A stretch of 64,000 bases of DNA from Natronolimnobius sp. AArcel1 (GCF_011043775.1 NZ_JAAKXY010000002.1:310001-374000), one strand, 5' to 3'. Numbered from the stretch's first letter, positions 35,804-47,147 are shown. Translations and numbers: made by a program. Notes: generated by a model not told the origin, from the sequence alone.

Positions 35804-36736
35804 ATGCCCGCGATCACGGTCGATGACGTGACGAAAACCTACGGTCAAACCCTCGCGCTCGAGGCGTTGTCGTTCGAGGTTCGTGAGGGCGAAGTGTTTG
35901 GATTCCTGGGACCGAACGGGGCCGGCAAATCGACGACGATCAACATCCTGCTCGATTTCATCCGCCCCACACACGGTCAGGTGTCCGTTCTCGGGATGGA
36001 CGCCCAGACCAGCAGCCGCGAGATTCGCTCGCGGACCGGCGTCCTCCCCGAAGGCGTCGAGGCCTACGACCGCCTCACCGCGCGCCAGCACCTCGAGTTC
36101 GCTATCGACTCGAAAGGCGCGGACGACGACCCCGAAGAACTCCTCGAGCGGGTCGGTCTCGCCGACGCCATCGACAAGAAGGCCGGCGGCTACTCGAAAG
36201 GGATGGCCCAGCGACTGATGCTCGCGATGGCACTCGTCGGCGACCCCGACCTGCTGATCCTGGACGAGCCCTCGACCGGTCTCGACCCAAACGGCGCACG
36301 CGAGATGCGCGAGATCGTCCGCGAGGAAAACGCCCGCGGCGCGACCGTCTTCTTCTCGAGTCACAGCATGGAACAGGTCGAAGCCGTCTGTGATCGGGTC
36401 GGCATCCTGCGCGAGGGTGAGATGGTCGCCGTCGACTCCGTGTCCGGACTGCGCGACTCGATTAGCGGTGGGACGGCACTCGAGATCGTCGTCGACCGGA
36501 TCGATGACGACGCATTGGGAGCGGTTCGAAGCCTGCCCGACGTGACCGATGCCACCGCTGACCGCGATGAGCCGCCGACGCTCACCGTCCAAGTGGAGGG
36601 CTCGAAAACCGCCGTTCTCGGTGAACTCGAGGACCGGGGAATCGACGTGCAAGACTTCTCGACGCGAGAGGCGAGCCTCGAGGACGTGTTCCAGTCATAT
36701 ACAACGGACGCAGGAACGGAGGTGCACGCACGATGA
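35804..36736 (+). CDS. ABC transporter ATP-binding protein
   Basis: The protein has 310 residues from the ATG at 35804. It shows Walker A GPNGAGKSTT, Q-loop region (GVLPEGVEAYD), signature YSKGMAQR, Walker B LLILDEPSTG and the switch His in FSSHSM. The C-terminal 90 residues form the extra domain typical of exporters that work with ABC-2 permeases, such as antibiotic or Na+ exporters. The stop overlaps the permease start by 4 bp (ATGA). Transported substrate cannot be deduced. Confidence 0.95.
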   Translation: MPAITVDDVTKTYGQTLALEALSFEVREGEVFGFLGPNGAGKSTTINILLDFIRPTHGQVSVLGMDAQTSSREIRSRTGVLPEGVEAYDRLTARQHLEFAIDSKGADDDPEELLERVGLADAIDKKAGGYSKGMAQRLMLAMALVGDPDLLILDEPSTGLDPNGAREMREIVREENARGATVFFSSHSMEQVEAVCDRVGILREGEMVAVDSVSGLRDSISGGTALEIVVDRIDDDALGAVRSLPDVTDATADRDEPPTLTVQVEGSKTAVLGELEDRGIDVQDFSTREASLEDVFQSYTTDAGTEVHAR

Positions 36737-37677
36737 GTACCGAAACGGAAACGGGCGCGGAAACAGCTGAGACGGAGCCAGCACAGTCCTCGAGCGCGCT
36801 TGACATCAATCCTGAAAGCGTCCTTGCCGTGGCGCGAAAGGACTTCCAGGACTCGGTTCGATCGTGGCTGTTCTGGGTCCTCAGCGCCTTCTTCTTTATC
36901 CTGCTAGTCACGCTGACGGGCACAATTGCGTACTTCGATGGAGATGCAGTTCTGGCCGAGGGAGCAACGACGGACGTGCTCGTCAGTCTGGTCTTCAGCG
37001 CCGGTTCGTTCATCATCCCCGCAATCGCAATCGTGCTTGGCTGGAAAGCAATCGTCGGCGAACGCGAGTCCGGCAGCATCAAGATTCTGCTCGCGCTGCC
37101 TCACTCCCGGACCGACGTACTTCTCGGGAAACTCGTTGGGCGGGCGAGCGTCCTCTCGCTCTCGCTCATCATCGGCTTTGTCCTCGCGGCGATTCCGGTC
37201 GCCGTCTTGCTCGGCACGTTCGACGTGACCGACTATCTCGGCTTGCTGTTGATCTCGGTCCTGTACGGCATTGCCTACACGAGCGTCACTATCGCCGTCT
37301 CCTCGCTGCTTCGTTCGACGACGTTCGCAGCCGCCGCAGCCTTCGGTGTCTTCGCCCTCTTTTACGTCTTCTGGGGAACCGTCGTCGGCGTCGTCGGTAT
37401 GCTGATCTCGTATGACTACCTTCCCGAGAGTGACACGCTCGTTGAAGCCGCGATGTTCTATCAAAGCGTCAATCCAAATGCAGCATACGGGAACGCGCTC
37501 TCGTTCGTCACGTCGGCTCCCGATCTCGAGGATCAGGGTGCCCCCATGCTCGAGATGTTCTTCGACGGCTCGCTTCCGTTCTATCTGCAGGACTGGTTCG
37601 CGTTTATTGTCCTCTTGTTCTGGATTGTCGTCCCAATTGGCCTCGCGATCTATCGGTTCAATCGCGTCGACCTGTAA
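36733..37677 (+). CDS. ABC-2 type permease
   Basis: The protein has 314 residues. After a soluble N-terminus (residues 1-40) containing AVARKDFQDSVRSWLFW, there are about six hydrophobic segments (about 45-62, 80-98, 135-155, 165-185, 195-225 and 285-305). ESGSIKILLALPHSRTDVLLGK is the conserved ABC-2 loop. It overlaps the ATPase gene by 4 bp, so translational coupling and a two-component exporter are expected. Substrate is unknown. Confidence 0.93.
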   Translation: MSTETETGAETAETEPAQSSSALDINPESVLAVARKDFQDSVRSWLFWVLSAFFFILLVTLTGTIAYFDGDAVLAEGATTDVLVSLVFSAGSFIIPAIAIVLGWKAIVGERESGSIKILLALPHSRTDVLLGKLVGRASVLSLSLIIGFVLAAIPVAVLLGTFDVTDYLGLLLISVLYGIAYTSVTIAVSSLLRSTTFAAAAAFGVFALFYVFWGTVVGVVGMLISYDYLPESDTLVEAAMFYQSVNPNAAYGNALSFVTSAPDLEDQGAPMLEMFFDGSLPFYLQDWFAFIVLLFWIVVPIGLAIYRFNRVDL

Positions 37678-37704
37678 CGAGCCGAAGCCACTCGAGCAGG
37701 CCTC

Positions 37705-37710
37705 TTTTTT
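37705..37710 (+). terminator. T-tract after ABC permease
   Basis: Six T residues follow the permease stop by 28 bp. Archaeal RNA polymerase often terminates at such tracts, and there is no other gene immediately following in this direction. Confidence 0.4.
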
Positions 37711-37746
37711 CAAAGACTATTCAATACCATACTCTGTACCCATCGT

Positions 37747-37899
37747 ATGGGAACTCCTCGGTTCATCGACTGGTTTATCGCAGTCGGTGTAGGGACACTG
37801 TTAGTCTGGCTCGAGCCAACGTTACTGCTCTTTACGTTCGTCGTCGCCGGAATCGGCTGGTTAGGCCAATTTCTTGTACAGGATAGTTTGTTTTCGTAA
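37747..37899 (+). CDS. Small membrane protein
   Basis: The protein has 50 residues from the ATG at 37747 (MGTPRFIDWFIAVG) to TAA. Two hydrophobic segments meet around WLEP: IDWFIAVGVGTLLVWL and TLLLFTFVVAGIGWL. It is too short for most gene finders. It lies immediately before the ligA-derived fragment. Composition supports a two-helix membrane peptide; function is unknown. Confidence 0.5.
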   Translation: MGTPRFIDWFIAVGVGTLLVWLEPTLLLFTFVVAGIGWLGQFLVQDSLFS

Positions 37900-37942
37900 C
37901 CGAACGCTCTCACGCGAGCGAGTAATGACTAGCGCAGAACGG

Positions 37943-38060
37943 CTACTCGAGAGCAACTCCCCACTATGCGAGAAACTCCCGAAACTCGCCCTCATCGATG
38001 ATCGAAACGTCATTATCGTCGGCATCGTCGCGTTTACGCGGTGTCTGGATTGGGAGCCGA
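37943..38060 (-). pseudogene. Fragment of ligA 3' end
   Basis: The minus frame reads [18 protein letters not shown], then REFLA and a stop, and aligns with the C-terminal region of LigA ([18 protein letters not shown]) at 38652-38769 with a 709-bp offset. DNA identity is roughly 75 to 80 percent by eye. The fragment contains a premature stop and no start. It flanks the hicBA pair and is probably a recombination scar. Confidence 0.8.
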
Positions 38061-38096
38061 ACGCTTATGCAAATCGTCCTCCAAGAACGGGATGTA

Positions 38097-38366
38097 ATGG
38101 CCAGTTCAGCGAGCGACGGTGACGTTCAAGACAGCGAGATCCGTCTCTGGCGAGAGGACGACCAGTGGATCGCCACAGATCTCGAGACTGGCGTGACGAG
38201 TCAGGGGTCGTCTCGCGATGTCGCCCTGGAAAACCTCGACAAGGCGCTCGCGCTCCACAACGGCGAGCGAGGCCGAGAGCCGACGAAGGACGACCTCCGC
38301 GAACTGGGAATCGATCCTGCGGACAATACGACCGGCGACGAAGAACCGCCCGACGTCCTCGAGTAG
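38097..38366 (+). CDS. HicB-like antitoxin
   Basis: The protein has 89 residues from the ATG at 38097. The core IRLWREDDQWIATDLETGVTSQG plus ALENLDKALALHNGE is the partial RNase H-like HicB fold; the C-terminal part is a charged linker rather than an obvious ribbon-helix-helix. HicB binds and neutralises HicA and usually represses the operon. It is 1 bp from hicA, antitoxin first, the reverse of many bacterial pairs. The pair sits between the ligA fragment and intact ligA. Confidence 0.85.
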   Translation: MASSASDGDVQDSEIRLWREDDQWIATDLETGVTSQGSSRDVALENLDKALALHNGERGREPTKDDLRELGIDPADNTTGDEEPPDVLE

Positions 38367-38367
38367 G

Positions 38368-38619
38368 ATGGCACGACGGACGTTCTCGGGTGCGGAAGTC
38401 GTGAAAGTATTGGTCAACGCCGGGGGCTTCGAGTGGCGTCAAACAACCGGCGATCACGCGCAACTGTACTACGAACACCCAACGAACGAGGACGACCGTC
38501 GACGGGTAACGGTTCCGCTGCACGACGAACTTCGGACGGGGACCCTCAGATCAGTCGCTGACAGTGCCGGTGCGCGGGATTTCGAGGAGTTCTGTGCGTG
38601 GATTGAGCGCAATTCGTAG
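38368..38619 (+). CDS. HicA-like mRNA interferase toxin
   Basis: The protein has 83 residues from the ATG at 38368. It has the small double-stranded-RNA-binding-like fold of HicA: FSGAEVVKVLVNAGGFEWRQ, the catalytic His in TTGDHAQLYYEHP, RRVTVPLHDELRTGTLRSV. HicA cleaves mRNA when freed from HicB. The gene begins 1 bp after hicB and ends 32 bp before the ligA stop codon (convergent). It is probably cargo of the insertion that duplicated the ligA end. Confidence 0.85.
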   Translation: MARRTFSGAEVVKVLVNAGGFEWRQTTGDHAQLYYEHPTNEDDRRRVTVPLHDELRTGTLRSVADSAGARDFEEFCAWIERNS

Positions 38620-38651
38620 TGCTCGTTCGTGCGAAACGGAACCGTTCTTTG

Positions 38652-40763
<2,112 letters not shown>

Positions 40764-41010
40764 TTAACCTTACTGTCGTCGGCTGGCCTGGCTTGTGGTG
40801 GTCTCCCGGCATCCGTTTACAGACACAATACCACGGGCCGCTAGGACATGGGGGAGTCAACTGCTGCGCTCGCCACTGTCGGACGTCGATTCTGCGGTAG
40901 ACAGACGAGGGGTCCAAACAGTGAAACGAGCAAGAGAAACACCGCCAGGAGTCAATGAACGAGTAATTCTCTCAATATTGAGGAATGTAGGCATGACGAT
41001 TTCTGTACAC

Positions 41011-42636
41011 TCACACAGAGATAAACGCTGCAAGTCGTTCGATTGCTTCCTCACTCCCTCCTACAATGAGAATATCTCCTTGTTGGACGACAACATCTGA
41101 ATCAAGGTTTGTTAATAATTCCTCACCTCGCTCAATAGCGATTACTGTACATCCTGTCTTCGCTCGTAGGTCTATGTCACTGAGACTTTTCCCAGTGAGC
41201 GGCGGGGCCTCTGTTCGGACAAAATCAAACTCGTCCTGTGGAGTGATAATTTCAATTTCATCGATTAAATATGAGGCGAGAATTTCACCGGTGATCGTTG
41301 GAAGCGATAAGACGTAGTCGGCACCGGCATTGTATAATTTCCAGACGGTACCTGGATCATCTGCGCGAGCAATGATCTCGATGTCTGGATCTAATTGTTT
41401 AATGACCAATGCCGCGAAGATGGTTGTCGTATCGTCATCAAGTGACAGTACGATTGTTTCAGCAGTATCAAGGTCAACAGCAGAATACGTTTGTGGATTA
41501 GTCGCATCACCAACAACGTCAACGCCGTCTCGATCGTTATAGTCCATTACGCTTACCGTGATTCCTTCTTCTCGGAGAGTTTCGGTAACTGACCACCCCA
41601 CTGTACCATATCCACAGACAATGACGTGTGATGGGTGGTGATGTGTTGGAATCGAACGAGCAGTCACCTGTTCGAAATCTTCATGTTCACCCAAAACGAG
41701 GAAAATCGTATTTTCCTCGAGGACTGTATCTGGGTCGGGTGAGACAACAAATTTGCCACCGAGCCACACGCCGACAATCGTCATGTCTCCGCCACCGAAG
41801 ATATTTGCCTCTCTGATCGTCTGTCCGATGAAATCGCTTTCCTCTTCGATCAGCAGTTCCGTTATCTCGTGAGAATTCTCGACGTGGATTACACTGCGAA
41901 GTTGCTCAGCAAACGAAGTCATGGCTCGCATTCCAAACGCTTCACCGAGTTGCTGGCGGGCAAGGACGACTTCGTCAGCACCAGAATACCGGTGATAGGA
42001 TGCATTGTTGTAATCCCGAACGACGCTAACGATTTTCAGCGAGGAGTTCACACGAAGTGCCGAAAGGATTACCGTTGGGTTTGCTTCGTCACTTACATCT
42101 GCAACGAGTGAGCGAGCAGCAGAGACGTTCGCTGCACGAAGTGTTTCGATCTCTTCTGGATCACCATAGATGGCGTTGATACCGTCGTTCGTAAGTTCCG
42201 TCACCAGGTCTGGATCCTGTTCAACGAAGAGATAAGGGATCCCGACTTCACCGAGTTCCTTTCGTAAGACATCATCTCGAGCGGAATGGCCACAGATGAT
42301 GACGTGATCGGTCAGGTCGCTCGTCGTTGGTGGGCCAGATTCAAGCGCTTGTCGGATAAGTGGGAGAGCAAACAGTGGGAGTCCAAGAAAGACAAGCAGA
42401 ACACCAGAGATGTTCATCCCTATCACCATGAGATTCAGCACTGCGCTTTCCCACGGTGCATGACCGCCGAATCCGGCAGTAGTGAGTGATTCAATAACGA
42501 CCTGGATAGCCTCGTAGAACGGAACCTCTTGGCCCTCAAACGTGGCCATCGCCCATTGATAGAGCGTCGAATACGTGACGACGATAGCAGAGATTACAAA
42601 GAGTGCAACCGCACTTCGGCGTCGCCAACCTTCCAT
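41011..42636 (-). CDS. Potassium channel/RCK protein (TrkA-N and TrkA-C domains)
   Basis: The protein has 541 residues. The N-terminus has two transmembrane segments around a pore loop with ESLTTAGFGGHAPW (filter TAGFG), then two RCK units: VIICGHSARDD with TrkA-N and TrkA-C, and a second beginning HVIVCGYGTVGWSV (GxGxxG). The combination fits an MthK-like channel gated by nucleotide or ions binding the RCK ring. The gene's codon use is AT-rich compared with ligA and rio1, suggesting transfer. No trkH is nearby. Confidence 0.9.
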   Translation of the reverse strand: MEGWRRRSAVALFVISAIVVTYSTLYQWAMATFEGQEVPFYEAIQVVIESLTTAGFGGHAPWESAVLNLMVIGMNISGVLLVFLGLPLFALPLIRQALESGPPTTSDLTDHVIICGHSARDDVLRKELGEVGIPYLFVEQDPDLVTELTNDGINAIYGDPEEIETLRAANVSAARSLVADVSDEANPTVILSALRVNSSLKIVSVVRDYNNASYHRYSGADEVVLARQQLGEAFGMRAMTSFAEQLRSVIHVENSHEITELLIEEESDFIGQTIREANIFGGGDMTIVGVWLGGKFVVSPDPDTVLEENTIFLVLGEHEDFEQVTARSIPTHHHPSHVIVCGYGTVGWSVTETLREEGITVSVMDYNDRDGVDVVGDATNPQTYSAVDLDTAETIVLSLDDDTTTIFAALVIKQLDPDIEIIARADDPGTVWKLYNAGADYVLSLPTITGEILASYLIDEIEIITPQDEFDFVRTEAPPLTGKSLSDIDLRAKTGCTVIAIERGEELLTNLDSDVVVQQGDILIVGGSEEAIERLAAFISV

Positions 42637-42851
42637 GCCTACTCAATACCAAAGAAAGGTCAATAGAACTTTCGAAAACGAACTATAACACCATATTACT
42701 AACAGATACCGAATTGTAGCAGGAAGTTTGATATTTTGTTGGCCAGATGAACCGCAGTATTCTTCCACTGATCCATGTGATCATGGTATTGGATTACTCT
42801 ATATAACTGCAGAAGCTATGTTGACACTGACCGACGACTATCCACTCTCGA

Positions 42852-43232
42852 TTAACTCCACGGACTATCGCCGACTTCCGACCGAACCATCGGCCCGACC
42901 CGAACGCGACAATCTGTCTGTGGCATAGCGATGCATAAGAGAACGTAGCCAGCGCCGCGTTCGCGCTCCGTCAGGGCTGCGGGTCGGCGTCGGTAATCGA
43001 ATGCTGCTGCCGCGTCGGCGGATTCGGAGTCATCGTCGCCGCGCTCGTTCTCATCGCCATCCTCGAGTCCAACTACCTGCCCGACACACGTGATACACGT
43101 CCCTTTCCGACAGTCTGCAGGCAATCGCACACCCTCGCGACCGGCGGCCTCGAGCACCGACTCTCGAGGCGAGACCGAGATCGGTTCGCTGCGGCCGTCC
43201 GGCCACTCGAGGGTGAGCTCGTGCTCGGTCAT
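42852..43232 (-). CDS. 2Fe-2S ferredoxin-like protein
   Basis: The protein has 126 residues. Cysteines in CRKGTCITC (C-x4-C-x2-C) near residue 41 and a distant Cys in LLCIAMP near residue 99 are placed as in plant-type [2Fe-2S] ferredoxins. Between them is an acidic insert of about 45 residues (EDGDENERGDDDSESADAAA) that is unlike typical ferredoxins and may be a halophile adaptation. It should carry electrons; no partner enzyme is adjacent. Confidence 0.88.
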   Translation of the reverse strand: MTEHELTLEWPDGRSEPISVSPRESVLEAAGREGVRLPADCRKGTCITCVGQVVGLEDGDENERGDDDSESADAAAAFDYRRRPAALTERERGAGYVLLCIAMPQTDCRVRVGPMVRSEVGDSPWS

Positions 43233-43406
43233 TGGTCGCCTCCGAGTGCGAGACGCTCGAGGTGGGTGTCCATAGCACCACTTTGGAAGCGGGAGGCAAA
43301 AGCCTGAAGGTGGCGATTGCAGCCGTCATAGCTGTCGGTAGCGAGAGGATGCGTTCGAGCGCCAGATACCCAGTCTTTACCCGCACCCACCCCGTACGTG
43401 CAGAGA

Positions 43407-44273
43407 ATGGGAGAGGGACAATTCGGACTGGTCGATCTCGAGGAGGTCGACACGCCAGGCGACGAATGGGAAGAGATCGACGTTTCAGAAACCGAAGCGG
43501 ACAGGATCGCCCGCAAGCGCGACCGCAAGTTCGAGCAGTTCGAGGAGCGGATCAAAGACGCCGATCAGTTCAAAGTTGAACAATCGGTGTTCGACGACGC
43601 GACACTGGCGGCGCTGTATAAACTCGTCCAAGATGGCTACGTCGAGGCCTTCGGCGGGCCGCTCTCGACAGGCAAAGAGGCGAACGTCTACCACGCACAG
43701 GGCGACGACCGCGAGGTCGCCGTCAAAGTGTACCGGATCAACGCCTCGAACTTCCGTCAGATGCGCGACTATCTCGAGGGCGACCCACGATTCGAGGGTC
43801 TTGGCGGCAAAAAGAAAGACGTCGTCCTCGCCTGGACGAGAAAAGAACTAGCAAATCTCCGACGCGCTCAGAACGCAGGCGTCCGCGTTCCGGAGCCACT
43901 CGCCGCCGAGCGCAACGTCCTCGTCATGGAGTACATCGGCAACGAGGAGGGTCGTGCAAAGCGCCTCGGTGAGGTCCACATCGAGAATCCCGAAACTGCC
44001 TACGAGGTCATGCGCGAGTACATGCGCCGACTCTACTCCGCGGGCATCATCCACGGCGACCTGAGCGAGTACAACGTCGTCTTCGACGACGGCCAACTCG
44101 TCATCATCGACGTCGGCCAAGCCGTCACCGTCCACCACCCCAACAGCCGCGACTTCCTCGAGCGCGATTGTGAGAACGTCGCGAGTTTCTTCTCGCGGCA
44201 GGGCCTCGAGACCGATCCCGACGAACTGCTCGAGTTCGTCACGAGTCCGGAGCCTGATCCCTCTCGAGACTGA
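43407..44273 (+). CDS. rio1: Rio1-family atypical protein kinase
   Basis: The protein has 288 residues from the ATG at 43407 (three codons after a GTG). It has the RIO flexible-loop form of the P-loop STGKEANVYHA, catalytic Lys in VAVKVYRI, catalytic loop HGDLSEYN (Asp and Asn) and metal motif IIDVGQAV. Rio1 takes part in late 40S/30S maturation. The RNA ligase gene follows after 2 bp and the KH/Pno1-like gene, another small-subunit biogenesis factor, lies 4 kb away on the same strand. Confidence 0.95.
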   Translation: MGEGQFGLVDLEEVDTPGDEWEEIDVSETEADRIARKRDRKFEQFEERIKDADQFKVEQSVFDDATLAALYKLVQDGYVEAFGGPLSTGKEANVYHAQGDDREVAVKVYRINASNFRQMRDYLEGDPRFEGLGGKKKDVVLAWTRKELANLRRAQNAGVRVPEPLAAERNVLVMEYIGNEEGRAKRLGEVHIENPETAYEVMREYMRRLYSAGIIHGDLSEYNVVFDDGQLVIIDVGQAVTVHHPNSRDFLERDCENVASFFSRQGLETDPDELLEFVTSPEPDPSRD

Positions 44274-44275
44274 CG

Positions 44276-45127
44276 ATGAAGGAGTATCCGACCATTCCAT
44301 CGGTCGAGGCCGCTCCAGACGGGCTCGTCGACGACGGACACCTGTGGCTGCTCGAGAAGATCGACGGCGTACACCTTCGATTTCAACTCCAGCAGTCAGG
44401 GCTTATCCGGTTCGGTGATCGACACAGTGTCTACGACGATGCCGACGATGTGCCCGATCCCTCCCAGCACGCCGTTCGATACGTCCGGGAACACCTCGAC
44501 CGCGAGGCGCTCCGGAACGCAGTCGACGACGTCGAGGACGTCGTCTTCTTTGGCGAGGTGACCAGCTACCAGACGATCGATTACGAGTGGGATCGTATCC
44601 CGTCGTTTCTCGGGTTCGACATCTGGTCGGCCGACACGGAAACATTCCGCCCGCCGGACGCAGTGCATGCGATTTTCGACGGGATTGGACTCGAGTCGGT
44701 GACCGTCTTCGAACGGGAACGGCGCGCACGGGATTTCGACCCTGAGTCGTACACGATCCCGCAGTCGGAGTGGAACGATGGACCAGCCGAAGGCGTCGTG
44801 ATCCGGGACAAACGAGGCCAGCGTGCGAAACTTCTTCATCCCGATGCCGGAGACGCTGACACACCGACGCCAGTCGATGCACCCGCTGAGAAGTTGGCGG
44901 CGCAGTACGCGACCCGGGAACGACTCGAGCGCCTTGCAACGCAACTCGAGGACAACGGTCGACCAGTGACGTTTGAGACGCACTACGAGCGCGTTCTCGA
45001 GGACATCCTTCGGGAGGCTCATGGACGGCTGTCCCACGGCGAGAGCACCCTCGAGATGAGCGAGTTTCGCGCCGAGGTCGGCGCACTCACGCGAGCGTTT
45101 CTCGACGACCGAACAGCCGGCTCCTAA
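44276..45127 (+). CDS. RNA ligase (nucleotidyltransferase superfamily)
   Basis: The protein has 283 residues. The adenylation Lys is in LEKIDGVHLRF (motif I, KxDG), with FFGEVTSYQ (motif III region), AEGVVIRDKRG (motif IV) and AKLLH (motif V). This matches Rnl2/DraRnl-like RNA ligases, which join RNA ends with ATP; substrate in haloarchaea is unknown. The gene starts 2 bp after rio1's stop (TGACGATG), so they are probably co-transcribed. The C-terminal 80 residues are helical and of uncertain role. Confidence 0.85.
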   Translation: MKEYPTIPSVEAAPDGLVDDGHLWLLEKIDGVHLRFQLQQSGLIRFGDRHSVYDDADDVPDPSQHAVRYVREHLDREALRNAVDDVEDVVFFGEVTSYQTIDYEWDRIPSFLGFDIWSADTETFRPPDAVHAIFDGIGLESVTVFERERRARDFDPESYTIPQSEWNDGPAEGVVIRDKRGQRAKLLHPDAGDADTPTPVDAPAEKLAAQYATRERLERLATQLEDNGRPVTFETHYERVLEDILREAHGRLSHGESTLEMSEFRAEVGALTRAFLDDRTAGS

Positions 45128-45189
45128 CAGCGCTCGAGCAGGGGCAAAACACTCTTTATTGGTCCGAACTGATACCGACTTGATGACGG

Positions 45190-45234
45190 CCGCTCTCGAG
45201 TGGCAGTGGCGCTGGCCCCCATCCTCGAGAGCGG
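45190..45234. promoter_or_regulatory. Inverted repeat upstream of trpS
   Basis: CCGCTCTCGAG at 45190-45200 and its reverse complement at 45224-45234 are separated by 23 nt and lie about 120 bp before the trpS ATG, between the RNA ligase gene and trpS. It could be a transcript hairpin or regulator site. No further support is seen. Confidence 0.3.
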
Positions 45235-45352
45235 ATAGTATCGTTGCGGCGGGCGACGCGGCCTAACCCGTCACCGCGGCGACGGCTGCTCCCTCCGTTC
45301 GTTTTCTGCCGTATTGTGCGCCAGCCACTGCAGCCCCAGTCACTCGAGACGA

Positions 45353-46588
45353 ATGTCTGAGAACCCACCCCACGACGACGAATCGAATTCGAACCAACAT
45401 GTCGATACCGCGAACGGAAACTCGAGCGACGATGACGACTTCATCGTCACGCCCTACTCCGTTTCCGGCGAGGTCGACTACGAGAAACTGCTCGAGCGCT
45501 TCGGTGCCGATCCCCTTACGGACAGCCAGATCGAGCGCTTTCCCGACCACCCAATGCTCCGTCGGCGGACGTTCTACGCCGGCCGAGACATAGATCGGTA
45601 TCTCGAGGCTTCTGAATCCGGCGAGTCACACGCACTCGTGACCGGCCGCGGTCCCTCGGGGCCGATGCACTTGGGCCACGTCCTGCCGCTATATCTCGCG
45701 AAGTGCTTCCAGCGAGAGACGGGTGCGACGGTCTACATCCCACTCTCGGACGACGAGAAGCTCCTCGCAAAGGAGCAGTCGTTCGACTCCATCGGCGAGC
45801 ACACGCGCGACAACCTCCGCGATATCCTCGCGGTCGGGTTCGACCCGGAGCGAACGCGAATCGTGGTCGACACTGCCGACGCAGATGTGATCTACCCGAT
45901 TGCGGTTCGCCTCGCGAAGCACCTCACGCCCGCAACTGTCGAAGCAGTCTACGGCGAGCAAGGCACTGTCGGCTTGCAGTTCTATCCTGCCGTGCAGGCA
46001 ACGCACCTCCTGCTCCCGCAGCTTGTGGCTGGCCGACAGCCGACGCTCGTTCCCATCGCCATCGATCAGGACCCCCACGTTCGCGTCTGTCGCGACGTGG
46101 CCGCCAAGGAGGCGCTGCCCGTCGACAAACCCGGCGCGTTGCTTGGACGCTTTCTCCCGAGTCTCGAGGGGCCGGGGAAGATGAGCGCCTCCGACGAGGC
46201 GGCGTCGATTGACCTGACTGACGATCCTGACACCGTTGCCGAGACGATCCGCACGCACGCCTACACGGGCGGACAGGCGTCGCTTGAGGCCCACCGCGAG
46301 CAGGGTGGCGACCCGAGCGTCGACGTGCCGTTCCAGTACCTGCGATTCTTCTTCGAGGCGGATGACGAGGAACTCGAGCGCATTGCAGAACAGTATCGCT
46401 CGGGCAACCTCCTGAGCGGCGAGTTGAAAGAGATTGCAATCGAGCGGATCACGGACTTTCTGGGGGCACATCAGCGCCGCCGGGCAGAACTGGGCGACCT
46501 CGAGGACGAACTCGAGCCCTATCGACTCACTGACGAGGAGTGCAGACAGGCACTCGAGCGTGCTGGCGTTCCGCCGTCGCCGTTCTGA
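45353..46588 (+). CDS. trpS: Tryptophanyl-tRNA synthetase (archaeal/eukaryal type)
   Basis: The protein has 411 residues from the ATG at 45353 (MSENPPHDD). The HIGH motif is GPSGPMHLGHVLP and the KMSKS motif is GKMSASDE, both class I; DDEKLLAKEQ and QDPHVRVCRD are typical of archaeal and eukaryal TrpRS. The N-terminal 30 residues are low-complexity acidic (haloarchaeal). It charges tRNA-Trp in the cytosol. Haloarchaea can carry a second TrpRS; no duplicate is seen here. Confidence 0.93.
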   Translation: MSENPPHDDESNSNQHVDTANGNSSDDDDFIVTPYSVSGEVDYEKLLERFGADPLTDSQIERFPDHPMLRRRTFYAGRDIDRYLEASESGESHALVTGRGPSGPMHLGHVLPLYLAKCFQRETGATVYIPLSDDEKLLAKEQSFDSIGEHTRDNLRDILAVGFDPERTRIVVDTADADVIYPIAVRLAKHLTPATVEAVYGEQGTVGLQFYPAVQATHLLLPQLVAGRQPTLVPIAIDQDPHVRVCRDVAAKEALPVDKPGALLGRFLPSLEGPGKMSASDEAASIDLTDDPDTVAETIRTHAYTGGQASLEAHREQGGDPSVDVPFQYLRFFFEADDEELERIAEQYRSGNLLSGELKEIAIERITDFLGAHQRRRAELGDLEDELEPYRLTDEECRQALERAGVPPSPF

Positions 46589-46643
46589 CTCGCTGAGTCT
46601 CACCGTCCGAACGAATTAGTAGCTCGCCCGCGGGCGTTGACGT

Positions 46644-47147
46644 ATGAACATCGGGATCATTGCCGATACGCACGACAACGTCGAGGCGGCCGAGCGAGCG
46701 GCCGAGATCTTCACCGAAGCGGGCGTCGAGATCGTCATCCACTGCGGCGATTTCGTCGCCCCGCCGCTGCTTTCTACTCTCGAGGGCTTCGAGGTCCACG
46801 GTGTCCTCGGAAACAACGACGGCGAGATTTCGGGGCTCGAGGCGGCGTTCGACGCTTTGGGGAACGAAAGCGAACTCCACGGCCGATTTGCCACACTCGA
46901 GTTCGACGGCCTCTCCTTTGCGGTGTTACACGGCGAGTCAAAGAGCGAAGTCGACGCGCTTGCGGCTGCGGAAACGTACGATTTCGTCTGCTATGGGCAT
47001 CATCACGAGCGCGAGGTGACGGAAACGGGGCGAACGACGATCGTCAATCCCGGCGGACACTTCCCGACGATTCCGCCAGAGCACCGGACGGTTGCACTCG
47101 TCGACACGCTCGAGGCGTCAGTTCGATTCCGGTCGGTCCTCGAGTAA
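46644..47147 (+). CDS. YfcE/MJ0936-type metallophosphoesterase
   Basis: The protein has 167 residues. Metal ligands in IADTHDN (D-x-H), HCGDFV, LGNNDG and GHHHERE are complete, as in the YfcE/Vps29 group. These enzymes hydrolyse phosphodiesters such as cyclic nucleotides, using two metal ions. It follows trpS by 55 bp on the same strand. Substrate is not known. Confidence 0.9.
   Translation: MNIGIIADTHDNVEAAERAAEIFTEAGVEIVIHCGDFVAPPLLSTLEGFEVHGVLGNNDGEISGLEAAFDALGNESELHGRFATLEFDGLSFAVLHGESKSEVDALAAAETYDFVCYGHHHEREVTETGRTTIVNPGGHFPTIPPEHRTVALVDTLEASVRFRSVLE

Noticed and set aside
36904-37713. Minus-strand frame opposite the ABC permease
   Set aside because: The product is charged low-complexity sequence and the permease frame has clear membrane segments.
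45128-45352. T-box or riboswitch before trpS
   Set aside because: Only a simple 11-bp inverted repeat is present; T-boxes are bacterial and no conserved core is seen.
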